Assembly: GCA_900545705.1 (NCBI GenBank) | Contig: URAK01000010.1 | Coordinates: forward strand, 1-64,000 | Reading direction: 5' to 3' | Origin: an uncultured Opitutales bacterium | GTDB lineage: Bacteria > Verrucomicrobiota > Verrucomicrobiia > Opitutales > Intestinicryptomonadaceae | DNA: 64,000 nucleotides | Position numbers and translations under genes: made by a program | Shown: piece after piece, positions 55,652 to 64,000 of the stretch | Layout of the letters: the number at the start of each line of letters is the position of its first letter | Position numbering within the stretch: position 1 is the first letter of the stretch | The notes under the pieces: model-generated | What the model was told of the DNA's origin: nothing | The model's database searches: none | The model's input: the letters and a program-made list of their open reading frames with translations, nothing else

Positions 55652-56428
55652 ATGTTCAACCCTCCAAACGACAGAATCGCGGGTAGAAAAGTGAATTTCA
55701 TGGCGACCTGCCTTTGCGATTCGATATTCTCCGACGCCGCAAAAAATGCGGTGCAAATTCTAAAACACTTCGGAGCGGAAGTATCGCTGCCGCACGACCA
55801 GACCTGCTGCGGGCAACCCGCCTTCAACAGCGGCGATTTCGCGTCGGCGAGAAAAGTTCTGCTCAGCACAATGCGTGCCTTCGGCGGGAACAGCGACCCA
55901 ATAGTTGTTCCAAGCGCCTCGTGCGCCGCCATGCTCTACCACTCCTCTAAAATTGCCTTCCGCGAATCAGCCCCCGACGTGCGCGAAAAAGTCGATGCCT
56001 TTGCGCGCAGAGTTTGGGAATTTTGCGACTTTCTCGTAAATGTTTTGGGAGTTGAAAAAATCCCGGGAAAGTACGAGGCGAAAGTTGCCCTGCACAACTC
56101 CTGCCACGGCAAGGGAAGCGGCACTCCCGCTGCCCTAAAAAAGCTTGCGGAATCCATAGACGGCTTGAAGACGCTTGACTTTGACGGATCGGAAAACTGC
56201 TGCGGGTTTGGCGGCACTTTCTCTGTCGTATTCCCCCAGCTCTCGTCTGAAATGGGCGAGAAAAAAGTACGCTCGATTGCGGCGGCTGACCCAGACATCG
56301 TCTGCGCGGCGGATACTTCGTGCCTCATGCACCAAAAGGGAATCGCCGATAGGCTCGGCGTGAAATACCGCCCGATGCACGCAGCGGAACTATTTTACGC
56401 CGCCATGAAAAATGGAGGAATTTTCTAA
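55652..56428 (+). CDS. lutA: Lactate utilization protein A, Fe-S subunit
   Basis: 258 aa. Two CCG-type cysteine-rich domains: DQTCCGQPAFNSGD in the first half and ENCCGFGGTFSV in the second, each with an accompanying upstream Cys (ATCLCDS and NSCHGKGSG). LutA homologues begin near KVNFMATCL, so a start at the internal GTG 55691 or ATG 55700 is possible. With LutB and LutC it oxidises L-lactate to pyruvate. Stop overlaps the lutB start by one base (TAATG). Confidence 0.9.
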   Translation: MFNPPNDRIAGRKVNFMATCLCDSIFSDAAKNAVQILKHFGAEVSLPHDQTCCGQPAFNSGDFASARKVLLSTMRAFGGNSDPIVVPSASCAAMLYHSSKIAFRESAPDVREKVDAFARRVWEFCDFLVNVLGVEKIPGKYEAKVALHNSCHGKGSGTPAALKKLAESIDGLKTLDFDGSENCCGFGGTFSVVFPQLSSEMGEKKVRSIAAADPDIVCAADTSCLMHQKGIADRLGVKYRPMHAAELFYAAMKNGGIF

Positions 56429-57804
56429 TGGCCATTCAAACTATAGACGAATTTGCAAAACACCTCTCGCCGTCGGTAAAAAAAGCGCTCAACGACGCGA
56501 GCGTCGGAAGCACGCTCGGGCGCAAAAAGTGCCTGGCGGCGGCATACCCGGAAGAGGGGCGCGTCACGCGGCTTAGGGAACTCGCAAACGCAATAAAGTC
56601 GCTGCCTCCGTCAAAACTTGTCGAGCAGGCGGCAGACTCGCTGGAAAGCCGCGGGATAAAAGTGCTTTTTGCAAGCGACGCGGACGAGGCGAGAAAAATG
56701 ATACTCTCCATACTCCGCTCTAAAAATGCAAAAAATATTCTCAAAGTAAAAAGCATGACTAGCGAGGAAATCGAGCTGAACGACTTTCTCGCAAAAAACG
56801 GCATAGACGCCGTCGAGACCGACTTGGGGGAACTAATAATACAGCTCGAGCACGAAAAGCCATCGCATATAGTAAAGCCCGCAATACACCGCACGCGGGA
56901 AGACATTGCGCGCTCCTTCCAGACGCACGGAATCGCGCCTTACGACGACAATCCGCAGCATATAACGCTCGCAGCAAGAAAATACCTGCGTAAAAAATAC
57001 TTTTCGGCCGACGCCGTTGTATCCGGCGCAAACTACGTCCTCGCGAAGGAAGGCGCGATAGTTCTCGCCACAAACGAGGGCAACGCACGCTTTTCCATGG
57101 CGGGGGCAAAGACGCACATAGCAATAGCGGGCTTTGAAAAGGTGATTCCGTCGGCGCGGGAATTGTCGGTGTTTCTGAACCTTCTCGGGCGCAGCGCAAC
57201 CGCCCAGAACAGCACGGTTTACACCGATTTTGTCGCAGGTCCCGGCAAGGCTAAGAACAGCCCCGAAGAAATGTACGTCATATTCCTCGACAACGGCAGA
57301 AGCAAGATTCTCGGAAGCGAGTTTTCCGACATATTGAAGTGCATAAGGTGCGGCGCGTGCATGAACCGCTGCCCCGTGTTCAGAATAGTCGGCGGGCACG
57401 GATACCGCGCAGTCTATCCAGGGCCGCTTGGGATAGTACTTTCGCCGCTGCTTGCCGGGGATAAAATCGGAGAGTACGCCGACCTTCCAAAAGCGTGTTC
57501 GCTGTGCGGAGGATGCGCCGAGGAATGCCCCTCAAAAATCCCCCTGCCCGACCTCATTCTAAAAATGCGCGACCTCATGAAAAAAAATTCGTTCAAGGTC
57601 GCAAACGACATCAACTTTAAGCCCTGGAAAGTCGTCGCTACTTCCCCAAAAATTTGGAGGCTTGCAATGCCGTTAAACAAGCTTGCGAATCTGCTTCCGC
57701 TTGGGCTTGTAAAGGTCGGGCCGCTCGGCAGGTGGCTAAAAACGCGCACGCTCCCAAAATTTAGGGGCGGAGAATTTAGGAAATGGTTTAAGAAAAATGG
57801 ATAA
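56428..57804 (+). CDS. lutB: Lactate utilization protein B, Fe-S subunit
   Basis: 458 aa. The N-terminal LUD domain (about 60-290) includes the ANYVLAKEGAIVLATNEGNAR type core. A pair of 4Fe-4S ferredoxin motifs follows: CIRCGACMNRCP from C305 and CSLCGGCAEECP from C358. The C-terminal segment is DUF3390-like (FKPWKVVATSPKIWRLAMP). Central electron-transfer subunit of the LutABC lactate oxidase; overlaps lutA by one base and lutC by eight. Confidence 0.95.
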   Translation: MAIQTIDEFAKHLSPSVKKALNDASVGSTLGRKKCLAAAYPEEGRVTRLRELANAIKSLPPSKLVEQAADSLESRGIKVLFASDADEARKMILSILRSKNAKNILKVKSMTSEEIELNDFLAKNGIDAVETDLGELIIQLEHEKPSHIVKPAIHRTREDIARSFQTHGIAPYDDNPQHITLAARKYLRKKYFSADAVVSGANYVLAKEGAIVLATNEGNARFSMAGAKTHIAIAGFEKVIPSARELSVFLNLLGRSATAQNSTVYTDFVAGPGKAKNSPEEMYVIFLDNGRSKILGSEFSDILKCIRCGACMNRCPVFRIVGGHGYRAVYPGPLGIVLSPLLAGDKIGEYADLPKACSLCGGCAEECPSKIPLPDLILKMRDLMKKNSFKVANDINFKPWKVVATSPKIWRLAMPLNKLANLLPLGLVKVGPLGRWLKTRTLPKFRGGEFRKWFKKNG

Positions 57805-58399
57805 GCGGGCTTTTTTAGACAGGATAAAAAACGCTGAAAAATCGCGTTTGAACAATAAACTTCCGGATTTTGACGACTCGGAAACCGTATCGCACGCCGC
57901 GATAGGCGAAGGCGATGCCCGCGCCGTATTTGAAAGGAATTTTGTAAAAAACCGCGCCGATATAATAACCTCCCCCAAAGACCTCGCTGGCTTTTTGAAA
58001 TCCAAAGGCTGCAAGAAGGGGGTTATCGACCCAAAATTGGGAACCGACTTCGGGCTCGGCGGCGAATTCGACATTTCTTTCGAATTTGACAGGGGCTCTG
58101 CCGATTCGTACGATTTCGGCATAACGCCGGCAGATTTCGCCATAGCCGAAAGCGGCATGATAGTCTTGAAGGACTCCACCACCTCAGACAGGCTTGCCAG
58201 CATAGCCCCGTGGGTGCATGTCGCTGTCCTCAATGCCTCGGATATCGTAATGACGCTTCCGGAAGGCTTTTCAAAAATGGTCGACTGCCCCTATGCCATT
58301 GCAATCTCGGGTCCTTCAAAAACCACGGACGTCGAGGGAGTTCTCGTGGAGGGCGTCCACGGCCCGGGCGTGCAGGCGTGCCTCGTATTGGATAAATAG
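57797..58399 (+). CDS. lutC: Lactate utilization protein C
   Basis: 200 aa. LUD-domain protein: FGITPADFAIAESGMIVLKD, and ISGPSKTTDVEGVLVEGVHG near the C-terminus, are the family core. It begins eight bases inside lutB, giving tight coupling. The lut operon converts L-lactate to pyruvate, which PPDK can raise to PEP. No dedicated regulator or lactate permease is adjacent. Confidence 0.93.
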   Translation: MDKRAFLDRIKNAEKSRLNNKLPDFDDSETVSHAAIGEGDARAVFERNFVKNRADIITSPKDLAGFLKSKGCKKGVIDPKLGTDFGLGGEFDISFEFDRGSADSYDFGITPADFAIAESGMIVLKDSTTSDRLASIAPWVHVAVLNASDIVMTLPEGFSKMVDCPYAIAISGPSKTTDVEGVLVEGVHGPGVQACLVLDK

Positions 58400-58420
58400 G
58401 TGTTTTGCATAAAAAACCGC

Positions 58421-58441
58421 AGTTTGCGCCCGGCGCAAACT
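58421..58441. other. Short perfect hairpin after lutC
   Basis: AGTTTGCGCC-C-GGCGCAAACT; no T-run on the plus strand. An imperfect repeat GGGAGCTGCAAG follows near 58457 and 58558. Confidence 0.4.
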
Positions 58442-58584
58442 TCGCAGCCTATAAATGGGGAGCTGCAAGTCGCTTGCAATCTGTTAAAAAATAGGGGGGG
58501 CAAATAATTTACCCTCCTTAAAAAAATAAGAAAACCGTGCAGCTTGGCATGCTGACTGGGAGCTGCAAGCAATTCGCCCGCCTT

Positions 58585-58626
58585 AAAAAACGGGGGAACT
58601 GCAAATCGGTTCCCCATATTTTTTTA
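58585..58626. terminator. Bidirectional terminator between lutC and metF
   Basis: GGGGAAC/GTTCCCC stem (58593-58599, 58609-58615), with A-run on the left and T-run on the right, between convergent genes. The T-run touches the metF stop. Confidence 0.75.
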
Positions 58627-59511
58627 ACTGGCGGACTTGCGCCCGAATTTTTCTGACAGCTTCAACGCCGACTCCGCGCGGTTTAAAATATAAAGATGTA
58701 TGCCGGGAACCTTGGCCGAAAGCAGTTCATCTATCTGCCTCTGCGCCCACTCAAGCCCTGCGGCCGATTGCGCCGCAACATCGTCGCCGGCGGATGCTAT
58801 GGAGTCTATTAGAGCCTGCGGAATATCCGTTGAGCACATATTTTTAAAATTCATCAGCTGCTTCATAGAAAGCGCCGGCAATAGCCCCGCAATTATCGGC
58901 TTGTCGATCCCCATTTTGCCGCATTTTTCTACAAACCTAAAATAGTGCGAATTGTCAAAGAACAGCTGGGTTGTCACAAAATCTGCGCCCGCGTCGACCT
59001 TCCGCTTTAAGTTCTCAATATCTTTTTCCAGAGTCGGGGCCTCGGGATGCTTTTCGGGATAGCCCGCGCACCCTATGCAAAAATGCGGGAATTTTGAGCG
59101 TATGTAGGCAACAAGCTCGTTCGCGTGCGCATATCCATCGGGGTTAAACGACACAGAGCCGTCCTTCGGCATGTCGCCGCGCAGAGCCATTACGTTTCTA
59201 AATCCGTAGGCGTTGAACCTGTCGAGTATCGCCGATATCTCCGCTTTCGAATGCCCGAAGCACGCCAAATGCGGCATAACCTCAAACCCGAAAATGTCTT
59301 TTAACAGCTCCCCGTATTCAAGAGTCCTCTCGCGGCTCGAACCGCCAGCCCCGTATGTTATTGAAACAAAGTCGGGCTTCAATTCCTTCAATTTATTCGC
59401 CGTGCGCAATATTTGCCTCGCGCCTTCCTCGGTCTTGGGAGGGAAAAACTCAACCGAAAATATCGTGCCGCCGACCGAAAATTTTTCAACTATACTTTTT
59501 GTCTTTTGCAT
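58624..59511 (-). CDS. metF: Methylenetetrahydrofolate reductase
   Basis: 295 aa, typical. Reduces 5,10-methylene-THF to 5-methyl-THF for methionine synthesis. FAD barrel with FSVEFFPPKTEEG (catalytic Glu), SITYGAGGSS, MALRGDMPKDG, and VTTQLFFDN. No methionine gene is adjacent. The 180-bp spacer to alr holds no riboswitch that I recognise. Confidence 0.95.
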   Translation of the reverse strand: MQKTKSIVEKFSVGGTIFSVEFFPPKTEEGARQILRTANKLKELKPDFVSITYGAGGSSRERTLEYGELLKDIFGFEVMPHLACFGHSKAEISAILDRFNAYGFRNVMALRGDMPKDGSVSFNPDGYAHANELVAYIRSKFPHFCIGCAGYPEKHPEAPTLEKDIENLKRKVDAGADFVTTQLFFDNSHYFRFVEKCGKMGIDKPIIAGLLPALSMKQLMNFKNMCSTDIPQALIDSIASAGDDVAAQSAAGLEWAQRQIDELLSAKVPGIHLYILNRAESALKLSEKFGRKSAS

Positions 59512-59650
59512 TAAAAAGATAATCCAATAAAATTTGTGAACGTCAATACAAAGACGTAACCATATCCCCGTATTTGCAGGGCGCGCCTAAACCGTAAAAC
59601 TTTTCAAAATTCAGCGCCATATACGCGTAGTGCGCCGCGCCTGCTCCGCC

Positions 59651-59686
59651 AAAAATGCGCCTAACTCAAATACGGGCTGTTAGCGC
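59651..59686 (-). terminator. Possible terminator of alr
   Basis: GCGC-C-TAAC pairs with GTTAGCGC with one bulged base; five T follow on the minus strand. Confidence 0.45.
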
Positions 59687-59693
59687 GTAAAAA

Positions 59694-60767
59694 TCACTTA
59701 AACACCCTTCCGACCCTGCGCGGAATCGCGACCATCGTCTCCCACGGAATGCGCCGTGTCCATCGGCTGTAATCAACGAGGGAAATCTCAAGGCCGTCCT
59801 GCTCGCCTATGAATGTGACAGCATCGCCCACTTTGACATCTTTTGCAGAATCGACGCAAATGACGGTTTCGTCGAGCCCGACATTGCCGAGTATCGGGCA
59901 TTTCGCCCCACCCGCAATAACTCTCGCCTTGTCTGTAAAGCCCGACGGCACTCCGTCGGCGTATCCCGCAGCGACAGTCGCTATCCTTTTGCCGGCGCGC
60001 GAAGACACCGCGAGTATCCTCGACCTGAAAGAAAGCACCGATTGAAGTTTAACACCTTCGTATTCGCCCTCTGCAAAAGGATTTATCCCATACTGCAACA
60101 GCCCCATTCTGACGGCGTTGAAAGGAGGCTCGACTTTCATATACCGAAGCGCCGCACTGTTGTGCAAATGCACGAGCATGCCGCTCAAATCGAAATGCGA
60201 CACCACTTCGCGGAAAATTCCAAACTGCCTTTTCGTGTATTCGGCATCGTCGTCGGCACTGGACAGATGCGAAAATATACCCGTCACCTTTATACCTTCC
60301 AATCCGAGGATTTTTTTTATTTCCTCGACGGCGCGCTCATGCCAAATACCTGCGCGGCCCATTCCAGTATCGAGCTTTATGTGCACTCCTAGCGTCTTTC
60401 CGCGCGAGCGCGCAAGATCCGCAAAGGCCGCCGCCTCCGAATAAGATGAAACCGCCGGTGTCGCCCCGTAATCGAAAACGAGCGGCCGTTCTTGGGCAAG
60501 CACCGGACTTAGAACCAAGACGGGCTTGTCGGGTATGATTTCGCGGACTCTTGAAGCCTCGTATAAGTTTGCGACTGCAAATATGTCCGCACCTCCCCTT
60601 GCGAAGCGTACAAGGGCATGCGGCATACAGTGCCCGTATGCGTCGGCCTTCACAACGCAAACATATTTCACGCCCTCAGGCAGCGTTGATTTTATACTGC
60701 GGACATTCGACTCCAAACGCTGGAAGTCGATTTCTATCCAAGATCTCAATGGCAAGCGGCTATTCAC
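59694..60767 (-). CDS. alr: Alanine racemase
   Basis: 357 aa, starting at GTG 60767. PLP enzyme that makes D-alanine for peptidoglycan. The PLP lysine is K40 in VVKADAYGH. The LDTGMGRAG segment and the GYADGVPSGF loop (Tyr base) are present. The C-terminal beta domain ends near RRIPWETMVAIPRRVGRVF. Weak ribosome binding site. The gene ends 182 bp before metF on the same strand; a weak hairpin between suggests separate units. Confidence 0.95.
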   Translation of the reverse strand: MNSRLPLRSWIEIDFQRLESNVRSIKSTLPEGVKYVCVVKADAYGHCMPHALVRFARGGADIFAVANLYEASRVREIIPDKPVLVLSPVLAQERPLVFDYGATPAVSSYSEAAAFADLARSRGKTLGVHIKLDTGMGRAGIWHERAVEEIKKILGLEGIKVTGIFSHLSSADDDAEYTKRQFGIFREVVSHFDLSGMLVHLHNSAALRYMKVEPPFNAVRMGLLQYGINPFAEGEYEGVKLQSVLSFRSRILAVSSRAGKRIATVAAGYADGVPSGFTDKARVIAGGAKCPILGNVGLDETVICVDSAKDVKVGDAVTFIGEQDGLEISLVDYSRWTRRIPWETMVAIPRRVGRVFK

Positions 60768-60884
60768 TGTTTTCTAACTTTCTCCAACCGAATATAAAAA
60801 AAGTCAAAATTAAAATCCTCATCTTTGCCCCATAGATTTTTTTAAGCCTTGACCAAGCTTTTATGCGTATATTATCTTAAATAA

Positions 60885-61289
60885 ATGTTGTTCGGACGCT
60901 TTTTTAAAAAACTGTTCACTCGTAACACCCCCGCAAAAGACACCGGCGACAGGGGAGAAAGCGCAGCAGCACGGTTTCTAAAAAAACGCGGAATGAAGAT
61001 AGTAGCCCGAAACTATAGATGCGGCAGGCACGAGATTGACATCATCGCTTTTGACGGCAACTGCGCAGTGTTCGTCGAGGTTAAAACCCGTTCCGAAAAC
61101 TCCGTGGTGGACGGCTATTACGCGGCTCTTTCGCAGGCTAAAAAGCGGAGCGTAAAACATTGCGCTAAACGCTTTCTGGCATCTGTGCGCCCACGCCCTG
61201 CTTCGTGGAGATACGATGTAGTCGACGTTCGCATTTTGGAAAATTCCGGCAAAGAAACAATAAGCCATTTTGAAAACGTACCAATATAA
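60885..61289 (+). CDS. yraN: UPF0102 (YraN) nuclease-fold protein
   Basis: 134 aa. Restriction-endonuclease-like fold: GESAAARFLKKRG, the E-I-D-I-I acid, and FVEVKTRS (E-x-K). YraN family members are widespread with no settled function; DNA recombination or repair is proposed for the fold. Three bases separate its stop from the next start, so the two genes may be co-transcribed. Confidence 0.9.
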   Translation: MLFGRFFKKLFTRNTPAKDTGDRGESAAARFLKKRGMKIVARNYRCGRHEIDIIAFDGNCAVFVEVKTRSENSVVDGYYAALSQAKKRSVKHCAKRFLASVRPRPASWRYDVVDVRILENSGKETISHFENVPI

Positions 61290-61292
61290 ATT

Positions 61293-64000
61293 ATGAAAAA
61301 GTTAATCGCAATACTCGCTACGGCGCTATGTTCAATATGCCTTAACGCCCAGCAATTCGGAAATTTTGAAGTGAGGAACTTCAATCTGGCGCTGGGCGCT
61401 GAATACGTTTCCTTTACTTACTATGATACAAACTGGAACGGACTTTCATTAAAATATTTAGCGAAACCAATGGAAGGATTCCCTAAATATGAAAAAGGGA
61501 AATTCTATGATTTGCAGACAGACCTCTTTGCGAGGTTGGACAATCTGGGAACGCTGTCGCAAAAGTTTACTTTCTCCGGCCGCAACACTTGCCAGCTGTC
61601 TGCAACAATGAAAACTAGCGAAGCTGCAAAGTACAACGACATTTCCTATGCGTTTAGCTTCCCAATCAGCGAATCCAAACTTCAATTAGACAACCTAACC
61701 ATAATACCGGAAGAATCTAAAAAGCTCCAAAAAGTATTTAACGCCAAAAGAGTAAACGTAGAATGCGCGTATGGGAACGTCGTATTTGAGGGAGATTTGA
61801 AGCTGCTCGTGCAGGATAACCGCATATTTGGGGGCACGACATATTCCCTCAGATTTATGCCCCGCAAAGAAGGCAACACTCTTACTTGGAACTTAAAAAT
61901 ATCTTTCGAAAGGCCCGACGGCTCGCAAATATACATGGGCAAAGAGTCCGCAAAAAGCCTCGATATCCCAAACCTCCCGCGCGGTACGCTCAAGCTCGGC
62001 GGCGTAAAATTCGCGTTTTCAAATCCGGGAGGAAACGGACTTGTCGTAGCGCCCGGGAAAGAGCTTAAATTGCCCGCGAAAAACCCCGCAAAATACCTTT
62101 TTATATTGGGCGGCTTCGCCTCCGCAGACGAACTCTCGCCTGAAGAATTCGCCGAAGCTGAAATATCTTTTGCCGACGGTAAAAAACAAACACTCAAAAT
62201 CTCCTCCGAAAATTCTGGAGCCATTCGCGATTTAAAAAGTTCTGACAACTCGAATGTCGTCTGGACTTCGAGAGTCGGGGCAAAAACATACAACATCTTC
62301 GGCACGAGGCTGGATTTGGACGCTTCAAACGCAACGTCGGTCACCATAAAAAACCGCTCGGAGTCAGACTTTAAAATCGCCGCGGCAACATTCAGCCCAG
62401 TAGGAATATCCATAAATAAAATCAAAGGGAAGTTTATAACGCAATCCAAGGAATACTTCCCGTTTGAGCCACCAAGAAGCGTCGTAAAATCCTCGCCGCT
62501 CGACTTCTCGTGGCTGCTCGACGCTCCCGCAGGCAAATACGGTTTTGCGAAAGCCCGCGGAGGGGAAATATATTTTGAAAACCGTCCGGACAAACCAGTG
62601 CGATTCTACGGCAACAACCTATGTTTCACGGCAAACTACCCCGACAAGGAAAATGCCGACAAGCTCGCGGACGCCTTTGCCGCCGCGGGTTACAATATAA
62701 TGAGAATCCACCATTATGACGAACCGATAATAGATAAGTCTTCGCCCGGACGCCTCGGGTTCGACCCCGACAAGCTCGACAAGCTCGACTATCTCCTCGC
62801 GGCAATGAAAAAGCGCGGCATATACATAACCACCGACCTCTACGTTTCAAGAGTTCTCGCCGACGACGCCGTAGAAAAGGATATCGGCTGGGACAAGTCC
62901 ATGACGGCAAACAAAGCGGCTTTCTTCGTTTCAAGAAAAGCAGTCGAGAATTGGCAGACTTTCTCAAAAACTCTGCTAAACCACGTAAATCCCTATACCG
63001 GGCTTGCCTGGAAGGACGATCCCGCGATAGTCTCAATCAGCCTCGTAAACGAAAATACAATATTCGGTTCTTCAAATGCCATGTTCTCGCACTTTGAAAA
63101 ACTCTTCAACAAATGGCTCGAAGCAAAATCAATAACTGCAAACGACAAAGACAGAAGTTTCCTGCGCAAAATTTTCCTTTCGGAAGTATACGGGAATTTT
63201 TATAAAGAACAAAAAGCGTTCTTAGATTCCCTCGGCGTGCGCGCAATGATAACCGACCAGAATTTCTGGGAGGGATACAGCGTGACTTTGATGCGCAAAA
63301 ATTACGACATTGTCGATACCCACAGATACTATGGGCACCCGTCATTCATAGAAAAGCCGTGGTCGCTGCCGGCTAAAATGAAAAATACAAGCTCGATTTC
63401 GGAATACGGCGGCTGCATAAGCCTAAGCGACTGCCAAATAGCCGGGAAGCCATTTTCTATAACAGAATGGAACTATGTAAATAACAACGACCATTGCGCG
63501 GAAGGGGCGTTCCTCGTGGGAGCCTACGGCTCGCTCCATAGATGGGATATGCTTTGCCGATTCGCGTATGCGCATGCAACCGTAAATTTCGCGAACCCGG
63601 TATGGACAACAACCTATTTCGACGCCAATATAGTTTCGCTGCTGTCCGACCGAGCCGGAGCGCTTTTCTATCTAAGGGAAGACGTAAAGCCTTCCGACAT
63701 TACCATAACATCATTCCTCCCCGAAGACTACCTTACGCGCCCAGATTCGGAAAAGAACTCCCAATCTCCCCTATTGAGGCGCATAGGCCTTTACGCCGCA
63801 ACAGAGGTTGAAATAAATCCCACGCCATCAGGATTTAAAATTCCTCAAAATTCGCCTTTCGCAGTCGCGGCGGAAAAGGCAGTCATCGAGCAGAATAAAT
63901 TTGAAAAACCCGTAATTCTCGATTCGAGAGCCAACCTTCCCGAGCTTTCAAAACTTACGGGCGGCAAACTGGACGTCGAGAATGAGAGGTATGAATCCTC
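61293..64000 (+). CDS. Exported clan GH-A glycosidase (GH5-like), truncated by window end
   Basis: 902 codons to the window edge without a stop; ATG at 61293. A signal peptide of about 19 residues ends LNA. The first ~400 residues are beta-rich and unassigned. From about 450 a TIM barrel starts (RFYGNNLCFTANYP, then YNIMRIHHYDEP). The acid/base is probably E587 (SLVNENTIFG) and the nucleophile E725 (FSITEWNYVN), the usual GH-A pair. The substrate is probably a beta-linked glycan but cannot be fixed. Another exported hydrolase alongside those at 27487, 40458 and 42873. Confidence 0.8.
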   Translation, partial: MKKLIAILATALCSICLNAQQFGNFEVRNFNLALGAEYVSFTYYDTNWNGLSLKYLAKPMEGFPKYEKGKFYDLQTDLFARLDNLGTLSQKFTFSGRNTCQLSATMKTSEAAKYNDISYAFSFPISESKLQLDNLTIIPEESKKLQKVFNAKRVNVECAYGNVVFEGDLKLLVQDNRIFGGTTYSLRFMPRKEGNTLTWNLKISFERPDGSQIYMGKESAKSLDIPNLPRGTLKLGGVKFAFSNPGGNGLVVAPGKELKLPAKNPAKYLFILGGFASADELSPEEFAEAEISFADGKKQTLKISSENSGAIRDLKSSDNSNVVWTSRVGAKTYNIFGTRLDLDASNATSVTIKNRSESDFKIAAATFSPVGISINKIKGKFITQSKEYFPFEPPRSVVKSSPLDFSWLLDAPAGKYGFAKARGGEIYFENRPDKPVRFYGNNLCFTANYPDKENADKLADAFAAAGYNIMRIHHYDEPIIDKSSPGRLGFDPDKLDKLDYLLAAMKKRGIYITTDLYVSRVLADDAVEKDIGWDKSMTANKAAFFVSRKAVENWQTFSKTLLNHVNPYTGLAWKDDPAIVSISLVNENTIFGSSNAMFSHFEKLFNKWLEAKSITANDKDRSFLRKIFLSEVYGNFYKEQKAFLDSLGVRAMITDQNFWEGYSVTLMRKNYDIVDTHRYYGHPSFIEKPWSLPAKMKNTSSISEYGGCISLSDCQIAGKPFSITEWNYVNNNDHCAEGAFLVGAYGSLHRWDMLCRFAYAHATVNFANPVWTTTYFDANIVSLLSDRAGALFYLREDVKPSDITITSFLPEDYLTRPDSEKNSQSPLLRRIGLYAATEVEINPTPSGFKIPQNSPFAVAAEKAVIEQNKFEKPVILDSRANLPELSKLTGGKLDVENERYES

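Overview
The window looks like the chromosome of a Verrucomicrobiota bacterium, most likely a gut or otherwise polysaccharide-rich-habitat member of the Opitutae group. The lineage call is inference, at about 0.6. Clues are two PEP-CTERM surface proteins, a type III glutamine synthetase, a DUF5107-TPR exported protein, a CT398/CdsZ-type zinc-ribbon protein, a COX24-like mini ribosomal protein, a PPi-type phosphofructokinase with PPDK, and several secreted carbohydrate-active enzymes. I see no rRNA, tRNA, CRISPR array, insertion sequence or prophage.

Layout. 1-10.9 kb (mostly minus strand): PEP-CTERM protein, pyruvate phosphate dikinase, large DUF5107/TPR exported protein, AraC-type regulator. 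11-21 kb: rpsA; then purB, tgt and a fused acyl-AMP ligase/ACP/acyltransferase; a DUF2147 protein; a 33-residue COX24-like gene. 21-31 kb: sugar permease plus ribokinase, a Cache-MCP transducer, gpmI, and a CE15 glucuronoyl esterase. 29.4-39.5 kb: a nitrogen-assimilation block in which gltB, gltD and a NifA-like sigma-54 activator form one minus-strand operon, divergent from glnA (GSIII). 39.8-46.4 kb: AT-rich small exported protein, glycosyl hydrolase, sialidase-like protein, second PEP-CTERM protein. 47-54 kb: RNase D-like exonuclease, PPi-type PFK, ruvX-truA, CdsZ-like protein, dnaA with a candidate origin. 54.9-64 kb: HAD phosphatase, lutABC lactate oxidation operon, metF, alr, yraN and a GH-A clan glycosidase running off the end.

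How it fits together. Carbohydrate is attacked outside the cell (CE15, sialidase-like, GH106-like and GH5-like proteins). It is taken up and phosphorylated (permease/RbsK) and passes through a glycolysis that uses pyrophosphate at two steps (PPi-PFK and PPDK). Lactate can be oxidised to pyruvate by LutABC. Nitrogen enters through GSIII/GOGAT. The spacer between gltB and glnA holds two oppositely oriented sigma-54 promoters with exact GG-N10-GC spacing and a shared inverted repeat between them. The likely activator is encoded as the last gene of the gltBD operon, so the locus reads as a self-contained nitrogen circuit. A CT398-type protein, whose chlamydial relative binds sigma-54, lies further along.

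The other theme is spacer DNA. At least seven intergenic regions carry degenerate tandem repeats, each with its own unit (21 to 68 bp). At three genes the 3' end itself is imperfectly duplicated with a 56-64 bp period. Other oddities are a Tgt lacking all three zinc cysteines, a perfect 20-bp inverted repeat with an AAAA loop, and a possible non-coding transcript behind the COX24-like gene.
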